Part shown: positions 46,587-51,924 of the stretch, in pieces
Layout: every line of letters starts with the position of its first letter
How positions within the stretch are numbered: position 1 is the stretch's first letter
Source: Methylococcaceae bacterium
GTDB taxonomy: Bacteria > Pseudomonadota > Gammaproteobacteria > Methylococcales > Methylomonadaceae
Direction: 5' to 3'
Length of the DNA stretch: 51,924 nucleotides
NCBI GenBank assembly: GCA_006844705.1
Contig: SPJS01000108.1
Coordinates: 1-51,924 of the forward strand
Program-made: the position numbers and the translations under genes
The notes under the pieces: model-generated
Told to the model about the DNA's origin: nothing
What the model saw: only the letters and a program-made list of their open reading frames with translations
Database searches by the model: none

Positions 46587-48042
46587 CTTCCATCACTATA
46601 TATTTTTTAACAGTTCGCCTGTCCAGATGCGTGATGCGGGCGACAGCTTCATAACTGTTATGTTTCTGGTACAAATAATTGCAATACTGCTGCATCAGCT
46701 TTGTTGCCGTCACCTCGCCTGCTTTTTCAGCTACGACAAAACCGGACTGAGTGATCCTCGACGCCTGCTGTTGAATGTGATAAAAACCACTTAAACAAAT
46801 CTGGCGCAGACATTGCTCCAACTCACGCACATTGCCCGGCCAATGATAACCCTTGGGAACGCAGGCATTGATCTGCGACTCAATCTGATCAATCAATGCA
46901 TCATCCGGCGCGTCGACTACGCGCCGGATCAGTCCATTGATCAAGCTGCGCAATTCACCGGAATTTTCAGCAATACGCTGCTGCAAGCCGGGGATTTCGA
47001 TCACATCTGAACACAGTCGATAATATAAATCGTCTCGAAATTCACCCTGCTGGCGCAACGCAACAATATCGCGATTGGTTGCCGCGATCACACGACCGGA
47101 AAAGCGTATTTTCTCATGACTTCCCAGCGGACAAAACCACCTGTCCTGAATCACATTGAGCAACTTGACCTGAGTCGGAATATCAATATCCCCAATTTCA
47201 TCAATGAAGACGGCTCCATGCGCACTGCACCTGGCAAACACGCCGTCATGTTTTTCCACCGCACCGGTAAATGCGCCTTTTTTATGTCCAAACAACTCTG
47301 ACTCAAGTAACGAGGCAGGAAATTGTGCCAGATTAATCGCCTGATAGGACTGGGTAAAATTTTCGCGGAATTTTTTATCCAGCGTCGAATAAGGAATCAG
47401 GCCGGAATGACCAATGGTATAGGCAGTCAGGCTTTTGCCCGTCCCCGTATCGCCCAATAACAAGGTAGAAAAGTCCTCCATTTTGTTGCTCAGATAATTC
47501 ATGTACCAGCGTGGATTAAAGGTAAAAATGTTATTCCACAACCGCATTCGCAATTGCGCAATACAGGGCGCCTCACCCACAATATGCTGGCTAATGAAAT
47601 AAAAACCACGATGCAATTGCCAAAACAATGCAATGTATTTTTCCGTTTCCGCTATGGAAAAACCGGCCTGCTGAAAACAGGTTTCAATCTTCTCTGCAAA
47701 CTGCGGACGCAAATTTTTCTGCCCTGACGCAAGTTGTTGATCAAGCAACTGTTTAAAGTCCTTTTCAAAAACATGAAATTGATAATACAGCCAGACAATC
47801 ACCACAGTCTCACGTTCATTATCATCAATTTTGGATACAGCCAAATCGTGCAGTAAGCCGGATTGCTGAATATGCCAGGATAACTGTGCCTGAATTGCAT
47901 TGATACGTGCATGGATATCTAAATATGCAGCCTCTTCTCCCAGTATTCTTCGGTCTATCGTTTCTCTGTGCTGACTGAACGGATTTAAAAACGCGATTTT
48001 TTCAATCAGCTTAAAAAATTCCAGGCGACTCGATTCAATCAT
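46576..48042 (-). CDS. Sigma-54-dependent activator with a novel N-terminal domain
   Basis: A 488-residue protein. The AAA+ core (~170-420) has Walker A GDTGTGKS (197-204), the sigma-54 loop GAFTGA (256-261) and Walker B VFIDE (278-282). R-finger-like EFRDDLYYRLC and GYHWPGNVRELEQCL follow, and a C-terminal Fis-like HTH has SYEAVARITHLDRRTVKKYI. The N-terminal ~165 residues form a helical domain rich in aromatics, with no receiver, GAF or PAS resemblance. The gene is divergent from a PspA-like gene that carries a -24/-12 promoter, so that gene is the likely target. Confidence 0.92.
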   Translation of the reverse strand: MIESSRLEFFKLIEKIAFLNPFSQHRETIDRRILGEEAAYLDIHARINAIQAQLSWHIQQSGLLHDLAVSKIDDNERETVVIVWLYYQFHVFEKDFKQLLDQQLASGQKNLRPQFAEKIETCFQQAGFSIAETEKYIALFWQLHRGFYFISQHIVGEAPCIAQLRMRLWNNIFTFNPRWYMNYLSNKMEDFSTLLLGDTGTGKSLTAYTIGHSGLIPYSTLDKKFRENFTQSYQAINLAQFPASLLESELFGHKKGAFTGAVEKHDGVFARCSAHGAVFIDEIGDIDIPTQVKLLNVIQDRWFCPLGSHEKIRFSGRVIAATNRDIVALRQQGEFRDDLYYRLCSDVIEIPGLQQRIAENSGELRSLINGLIRRVVDAPDDALIDQIESQINACVPKGYHWPGNVRELEQCLRQICLSGFYHIQQQASRITQSGFVVAEKAGEVTATKLMQQYCNYLYQKHNSYEAVARITHLDRRTVKKYIVMEDDE

Positions 48043-48059
48043 ATATTCATTTTTTGATT

Positions 48060-48120
48060 ACTATACACACATATAGTGTACACACAAATATATTTTTATG
48101 GCTTTATTATCATAAGCCAT
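48060..48120. promoter_or_regulatory. Palindromes upstream of the -24/-12 promoter (possible activator sites)
   Basis: Within the 148-base divergent spacer are ACTATA-CACACA-TATAGT (48060-48077), GTGTACAC (48076-48083) and the perfect inverted repeat ATGGCTT-9-AAGCCAT (48098-48120). The last centre lies about 34 bases upstream of the -24 element. These are the best candidates for the enhancer sites of the sigma-54 activator encoded on the other strand. Close spacing to the promoter is unusual but possible. Confidence 0.4.
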
Positions 48121-48142
48121 TGTTTATTAAATACTTTAAATC

Positions 48143-48158
48143 TGGCCTTTCATTTGCT
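48143..48158 (+). promoter_or_regulatory. Sigma-54 (-24/-12) promoter of the PspA-like operon
   Basis: The sequence TGGCCTTTCATTTGCT matches the RpoN consensus TGGCAC-N5-TTGCW. The GG at 48144-48145 and GC at 48156-48157 are separated by exactly ten bases, the strict requirement. Transcription would start near 48170, giving a ~20-base leader that ends in AGGAG before the ATG at 48191. The adjacent divergent gene encodes a sigma-54 activator, which supports function. Confidence 0.78.
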
Positions 48159-48190
48159 GAATACCTAATGAACATAATCAGGAGTAAACC

Positions 48191-48856
48191 ATGAAAAACC
48201 TTAAAAGATTAGTCATTAGCGTCAAAAGCTCAATCAATACCTTAATAGATGAAGTAGAAAATCATGAAGCTCAGGCAGAATCGGTATTAGCTGAGTTAGT
48301 CAGCCTGGAAAAAAACACACGCTTGCAATTACATCGGCTAGCAAAACTTGGCAAAGACTATCAACAGCACATTGAAGAATTGCAACAACAGGCATACACC
48401 TGGTCAAAGCGAGCCATCCAGATACGCGAGGAAGATGAAAGCAAGGCCCTGCAATGCGTAAAAAGAATGCGGGATTATCAACAACAACACAAGCGTGTTG
48501 AAAAACTGCTGGATAATGTGAACGAACAGAAAAACAAATCCGCCGATGACTTGCGCTATATTCGTCAACAAATACGCCAGTTAAGAAACAAAAAAGCCAT
48601 CCTGGCCGCGCGGGAAAATCATCACCGTATCCCGCTGCATAAAGCGAAGGATACCACCCCCCTACAGGATATGAATGACGTTTTGTCGCGCTGGGAAGAA
48701 CATATCGTCTGCCATGAAAATGAGACAGACGATCCGGAGATTGACGATGAGCTGGACCAGGCGTTTACAGATGTCGAAGACGAACTCGAACTCCACACCA
48801 TGTTAACGGAATTGTGCCAAACCGATTCCTCATCAAACGATCACCCGGGAGTTTAA
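48191..48856 (+). CDS. PspA/IM30-like coiled-coil protein
   Basis: A 221-residue, almost fully helical protein; E. coli PspA has 222 residues. Residues 10-150 form long heptad-like coiled coils (SSINTLIDEVENHEAQAESVLAEL, QQHIEELQQQAYTWSKRAIQIREEDE). The MNDVLSRWEEHI segment corresponds in place to the later PspA helix, and the tail is acidic (ETDDPEIDDELDQAFTDVEDELELH). PspA-type proteins bind the inner membrane under stress and often inhibit a sigma-54 activator. Identity to PspA is low by eye, so this is a distant relative. It is coupled to the next gene by a one-base gap. Confidence 0.72.
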   Translation: MKNLKRLVISVKSSINTLIDEVENHEAQAESVLAELVSLEKNTRLQLHRLAKLGKDYQQHIEELQQQAYTWSKRAIQIREEDESKALQCVKRMRDYQQQHKRVEKLLDNVNEQKNKSADDLRYIRQQIRQLRNKKAILAARENHHRIPLHKAKDTTPLQDMNDVLSRWEEHIVCHENETDDPEIDDELDQAFTDVEDELELHTMLTELCQTDSSSNDHPGV

Positions 48857-48857
48857 T

Positions 48858-50156
48858 ATGAGCAGCCTGTCATCCAATATCGAAACCCAACCCTATCGAC
48901 CGGAACCTGCACTATTTAGGAAAATCACCACCTATTTACGCTGGATCGGTGCTGTATTGATCGTGATTTCCGCCTGCAGTTTTATGGTGCAGGGGTATCA
49001 CGATTATTTACCCAATTATCGTTACTGGTCGGGTATCGGCATTACCCTGCTGATGTTTATCGCTGGTTTGACCTCTAGCCGCCTAGTCAAGGAAAACAAG
49101 GGCGCGCGTATTTTCTTTACTTTGGCCACCGCATTTTTAACCGTTCAGATTACCCAGGTCAGCGCCATGCTGTATGCCTTTATATACGGTGACCATGCTC
49201 TGCAACCCGAGTTAGCGTGGTTGCAATTTAGGCATGTTGAACCGGTATTGATCGCGATCAATGTCTTTGTCAGTGCCGCGTTATGGGCGTTGGTCAGCTA
49301 TGCCGGTTATTCCATACTGGCCAGAAAACATGTCAAAACACTGTTAATCGCATCTTTCCTGGGTAATCTTGCTTTGATGATCCCGGTACGCGACAGCAAT
49401 ATCATGGCAGTGATCGGACTGACGCTGTTTGTTGTATTCAGGCATTTTGAACATGCCTTCATGCATGACCCGCGTATGCAGAAAATTGAAGGCATTGCAG
49501 CACGAGCACTGATGGCTTTACCGCTGCTGGTAATCGTCGGCAGAAGTATGCTTCACTCGACATCGGACTTTTTTGAATTGACCCTGTCTGGTCTGCTTGC
49601 GTTTACTCTGATATATGAAATCAAACGGTATGTAAGCAACAACTGGCTATTGTTCAGCCTGCAAACACTGGGCGCATATTCACTGTTGCAAAGCTGGATG
49701 AAAGTGATTGATTTGGTCAATATACAGGGAGATTTGGCACTCACGGTGATCTTGCCCATCAGCGTGATATTATTTCTATTATCTACCCAGATAAATGCTT
49801 ATCAAAAAACTTACCGCACTCTGTCATCCTGTCTTGTCATTTACGGTAGCCTGTTGCTGTTAATTGACGGAGGAAATTATGCGCCCTTTACTGTTATTCA
49901 TGTCGGTATCGGATACACCGTGGCAGGCATTTATTTTCAGGAAAAATTGCCATTTTTCAGCGGCAATATTATCGTACTGGCCGGATTGGTAAATTTTATC
50001 GGCGTTGCGGTAGATTTCTACACCCGCGTCCCCTGGTTATCTTCCATCGCCCTGGGCCTGGTGGTAATACTGTTAGCGTCCTATATTGAAAAACGCGAGA
50101 AGCAGTTTATGGGGAAATCGCGAGAATATCTGGATGTAATTAAAAGCTGGGGGTGA
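48858..50156 (+). CDS. Polytopic membrane protein of unknown function
   Basis: A 432-residue inner-membrane protein with about 14 hydrophobic segments, for example WIGAVLIVISACSFMVQGY, YWSGIGITLLMFIAGL, WLLFSLQTLGAYSLL, LALTVILPISVILFLLSTQI and WLSSIALGLVVILLASYI. The first ~25 residues are cytosolic. No transporter motif is recognised. It starts one base after the PspA-like stop, so the two form one transcript from the sigma-54 promoter. A PspB/PspC-like membrane partner role is possible, but its size is unlike either. Confidence 0.75.
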   Translation: MSSLSSNIETQPYRPEPALFRKITTYLRWIGAVLIVISACSFMVQGYHDYLPNYRYWSGIGITLLMFIAGLTSSRLVKENKGARIFFTLATAFLTVQITQVSAMLYAFIYGDHALQPELAWLQFRHVEPVLIAINVFVSAALWALVSYAGYSILARKHVKTLLIASFLGNLALMIPVRDSNIMAVIGLTLFVVFRHFEHAFMHDPRMQKIEGIAARALMALPLLVIVGRSMLHSTSDFFELTLSGLLAFTLIYEIKRYVSNNWLLFSLQTLGAYSLLQSWMKVIDLVNIQGDLALTVILPISVILFLLSTQINAYQKTYRTLSSCLVIYGSLLLLIDGGNYAPFTVIHVGIGYTVAGIYFQEKLPFFSGNIIVLAGLVNFIGVAVDFYTRVPWLSSIALGLVVILLASYIEKREKQFMGKSREYLDVIKSWG

Positions 50157-50559
50157 TGGTAAGCCTTCATTATTCCGGCAAGGAAGCTGGAAATTATTTA
50201 CATAGAGGCAGCGGAATCCCTGTCCTTATAGATTGTCAAATTTGATATCAACAGTTGCAAATAATTTCTTTGCAAACAGCAAACTTCAAGATAAAGTCGA
50301 AAACATCAGTGAGCGTGTGATCAAATTAGAAACACGCCTTACTACCTGCGTTGAGATTGCTAATAACAAAAGAATTGATCAATAGCATGCATGTGTTAAT
50401 TCTTTTCTGTTAACAACCAGACACATTCGCTGAAAATCTTGGAAACGGAGCGTCAGCGAAGAGAAGATTTTTAGTCCGCGATAGCGACCAGGGCGCACTG
50501 TTTAGTATATCGATCGATTCTGACCCCATTGGTCTTTGGTCTTGCCATTGGTCTTATTC
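50157..50559. other. Gene-poor stretch with remnants and repeats
   Basis: Nothing clearly coding lies here. A 51-codon frame (50233-50385, TTG start) reads VANNFFANSKLQDKVENISERVIKL; it looks like the tail of a coiled-coil protein, probably a relic. Inverted repeats AAAATCTT/AAGATTTT and TTCGCTGA/TCAGCGAA overlap around 50428-50475. CCATTGGTCTT occurs twice in direct orientation at 50526-50536 and 50545-50555. The minus strand carries TGGGGTCAGAATCGA, a motif I associate with IS-like or REP-like ends. This is the boundary between core and accessory DNA. Confidence 0.45.
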
Positions 50560-50560
50560 G

Positions 50561-50875
50561 TTAGCCATTATAGCCTTCCAAGATTATTTCTGGATGTCGA
50601 AAAGCAATTTGAATCAAAGCAACTGCTGCACCAGATGGCTTTCTACGACCTTGCTCCCATTCTTGCAATGTACGCTTTGATATATGTAATGCCTGTGCAA
50701 ATTGTGCTTGGGTAAGCCCTGTTTTTGATCGAGCTACAGCAACTTCATTAGGAATGACTTCAGAAACTCGTGCTTTTTCCCCTGCCTTCATTTCTTGGAT
50801 TGATTTTAATAGCTTTTCTCCTAACTCTTCTCCTGACATTTCGTTTAAAGTATCAGTTTGACCTAAATTACTCAT
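50561..50875 (-). CDS. HigA/NadS-like HTH antitoxin
   Basis: A 104-residue antitoxin-type regulator. The C-terminal half is an XRE helix-turn-helix (SKTGLTQAQFAQALHISKRTLQEWEQGRRKPSGAAVALIQIAF), and the N-terminal half is helical (GEELGEKLLKSIQEMKAGEKARVSEV). It is the partner of the upstream RelE-like toxin. ATG 50875 is preferred because GAGG lies nine bases before it; the GTG at 50890 is an alternative. Its stop codon TAA is part of the GGCTAAC core-like site at 50560-50566. The pair is likely autoregulated by this HTH protein. Confidence 0.88.
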   Translation of the reverse strand: MSNLGQTDTLNEMSGEELGEKLLKSIQEMKAGEKARVSEVIPNEVAVARSKTGLTQAQFAQALHISKRTLQEWEQGRRKPSGAAVALIQIAFRHPEIILEGYNG

Positions 50876-51182
50876 TTTCAATAGCCTCACGGATTGATTT
50901 TAGAATATGAGCGGGTATGTTCCCTTTTACAGTTTTGCTATAAATGACCAACAACCAAATTTCTCCATTTGACAACCGGGTATAGTAAATGACTCTTACC
51001 CCACCTCGTTTACCTGTACCTGCGTTAGACCATCGAATTTTTCTACATCCTCCGCTACCAGGAATAACATCGCCGATAGTTGGATTTGCAGCTATCCATG
51101 CACAAAAAGCACCACACTCTTCTTCACTCCAAAGTTTCCTTGCGTCTTCCTGAAAGGTAGGCGTTTCAATGATCGTATACAT
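50868..51182 (-). CDS. RelE/HigB-like toxin
   Basis: A 104-residue RelE-superfamily toxin that would cleave mRNA at the ribosome. It shows the pattern FQEDARKLWSEEECGAFCAWIAANPTIGDVIPGSGGCRKIRW, GTGKRGGVRVIYY and IWLLVIYSKTVKGNIPAHIL. The toxin-first order with a HTH antitoxin is HigBA-like. Its 3' end overlaps the antitoxin start by eight bases. The start is ATG 51182; the alternative TTG is two codons upstream. The pair sits in an integron-type cassette, a usual home for such modules. Confidence 0.9.
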   Translation of the reverse strand: MYTIIETPTFQEDARKLWSEEECGAFCAWIAANPTIGDVIPGSGGCRKIRWSNAGTGKRGGVRVIYYTRLSNGEIWLLVIYSKTVKGNIPAHILKSIREAIENE

Positions 51183-51227
51183 TAACAAAAGAATACGTCA
51201 TTGCCGTAGTTTTAGCAAGTTTGATTT

Positions 51228-51321
51228 GGCTAACGACTAAATAAGCGGCGGGCAAAAGTGGCGCGGTTTTTTGCGACAGCAAAAACCGTGACGCTTTTGA
51301 CCGTCGGCTTGATTTTTTTGT
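51228..51321 (-). repeat. attC-like recombination site, interrupted by a group II intron
   Basis: A long imperfect stem spans the plus strand. AATAAGC-GGCGGGCAAAAG and CGGTTTTTTGC on the left pair with GCAAAAACCG, CTTTTGACCGTC and GCTTGATT on the right around a GACA loop. The outer left end is GGCTAAC, the R'-type core (GTTAGCC on the other strand). The matching right core is lost because the intron begins right after TTGT at 51318-51321, leaving the expected TTAGCC or TAGCC on the far side of the intron. The bulged hairpin and the conserved ends fit an attC. Confidence 0.68.
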
Positions 51322-51924
51322 GTGTGCCCGGCATGGGCATGATCTTATGGGGTGCAAGTCCCCTGTACATTATCCAGAAAGGAGTTAACTTTGACAACTT
51401 TAAAAGTACTAGCCGAGGGCAAGGTGCGTGAGGGCGACCGATCCACTGAAAGAAGCCTAAGTGCAAATCTGCGAGCCAATGGACAAAAACAGCATAGTAA
51501 GGCCGAACTGCAGGGCGAGTCAGCACAACATGACGAAGCCCAGCTGGATCACTGTGGGAGGGTAAATGCTGTGGTTGTGCAGAGAAAGATTATGTTCTTA
51601 CCCGGGGAGATCTACCTGCCTAAGTTACCTAACGGTAGCGGTGGAACAGAGCCTGCGAAGGTGCGCGTTAACAGGGTAGAAGTCAGCCGAGGACGAGAAC
51701 TCAACGCGTTTGTTGAGGAAAGGTCTGAAGGCAGTGTGATAGGAGGTGTCCATGAGCTTTGGTAATTTGCAAACCCCGATGGGGGAATTAAATGCCAGGC
51801 GCGTCATGAATCCATCTGCTATCGATCTTGCATCGGTGGAATACATCGTATCGAATGCGTGTATACGCGATGCATGGAAAAAGGTTAAATCTAATAAAGG
51901 AAAGCCTGGTGTTGATAAAATCAG
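51322..51924 (+). mobile_element. Group II intron, class C attC-type, 5' part
   Basis: The intron RNA starts GTGTGCCCGGCATGGGC, a form of the group II 5' end consensus GUGYG, and continues with GGGGTGCAAGTCCCC as in class C introns. About 430 bases of ribozyme domains I-IV precede an intron-encoded reverse transcriptase ORF that starts at 51752. The insertion point after TTGT in an attC hairpin matches the known TTGT target of attC-specific class C introns. The intron is on the bottom strand of the attC, opposite to the cassette genes. The 3' part lies outside the window. Confidence 0.85.
51752..51924 (+). CDS. Group II intron-encoded reverse transcriptase/maturase (5' part)
   Basis: Only the first 57 codons are in the window. 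The protein begins MSFGNLQTPMGELNARRV and reaches AWKKVKSNKGKPGVDKI, the RT-0/RT-1 block of group II intron maturases. A strong AGGAGGT ribosome site at 51741-51747 precedes the ATG. The full protein of ~400-450 residues continues outside, with reverse transcriptase and maturase domains. Class C enzymes lack an endonuclease domain, but that part cannot be seen here. Confidence 0.88.
   Translation, partial: MSFGNLQTPMGELNARRVMNPSAIDLASVEYIVSNACIRDAWKKVKSNKGKPGVDKI

Larger units (their letters stand above)
50560..51233 (-). mobile_element. Integron-type gene cassette carrying the toxin-antitoxin pair
   Basis: Reading the minus strand, a GTTAGCC site (51228-51234) starts the cassette ahead of the toxin start codon. 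A GGCTAAC site (50560-50566) begins the next attC at the antitoxin stop. Both arms share the longer match GGCTAACGA(A/C)TAA in opposite orientation, as expected from the two ends of one attC family. The second attC is not followed by a matching right arm, so it looks truncated after about 14 bases. The evidence is sequence pattern only; no integrase gene is in the window. Confidence 0.6.

Noticed and set aside
48060..48083. ACTATA/TATAGT and GTGTACAC as a terminator
   Set aside because: No T-run and no transcript ends here; the site lies between two divergent starts.
51352..51765. 137-codon open frame
   Set aside because: It lies inside the structured group II intron RNA, has no family resemblance, and runs past the RT start.

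Overview
This 51.9 kb window looks like chromosome of a free-living gammaproteobacterium of moderate GC (not measured). The evidence is the gene content and order: pheT-pheS-rplT-rpmI-infC-thrS, proA-nadD-rsfS, lepA-lepB-DUF4845-rnc-era-recO-pdxJ, zipA-smc, queF, psd, and SMC rather than MukB. A DUF2380-type gene remnant beside a cupin and a NarL-type two-component pair, a copper-type TonB receptor and a PhnD/GGDEF-EAL operon would fit a methylotroph-like lineage (Methylococcales or Methylophaga type). That placement is a guess from gene content, not from a search.

Layout. 1-1250: decayed IS3-type element beside the 3' end of a broken cytochrome P450 gene. 1389-3424: gltA-dnaQ. 3640-6992: PhnD-like binding protein translationally coupled to a GGDEF-EAL enzyme. 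7010-9935: rhodanese/EF-hand protein, SRPBCC protein, ettA. 9964-13288: a two-component locus (cupin protein, histidine kinase, response regulator) with a frameshifted DUF2380/LuxR chimeric pseudogene. 13520-15407: FlgT- and FlgP-like lipoproteins. 15483-25636: housekeeping block with two tRNAs. 25704-29557: OprC/NosA-like TonB receptor, TauE/SafE-type membrane protein and a sensorless sigma-54 activator. 29586-40706: PP2C phosphatase and the pdxJ-to-lepA and zipA-smc blocks. 40792-42863: queF, psd and a diguanylate cyclase. 43025-43912: membrane-bound cytochrome-like protein. 43913-50156: a seven-gene sigma-54/PspA-like locus. 50157-51924: accessory DNA with an integron-type cassette carrying a toxin-antitoxin pair, and a group II intron that runs off the end.

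Two regions stand out. First, 43913-50156 has a divergent layout. One arm is a sigma-54 activator, a small unknown protein, a SAM methyltransferase, a BASS-family transporter and a lipoprotein, tightly packed on the minus strand. The other arm is a PspA-like coiled-coil protein and a ~14-TM membrane protein on the plus strand. A near-consensus -24/-12 promoter with correct spacing (48143-48158) sits 32 bases before the PspA-like start codon, so this looks like an alternative phage-shock-type envelope stress system. Second, at 50560-51924 a HigBA-like pair is flanked by matching GGCTAAC/GTTAGCC core sites, and the upstream attC-like hairpin is interrupted exactly after TTGT by a class C group II intron, the expected target of attC-specific introns.

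Other points: infC appears to start with ATC; a perfect 12-bp hairpin and a Phe-rich ORF precede pheS; and the intergenic region between the cupin gene and the histidine kinase gene is full of repeats and palindromes.
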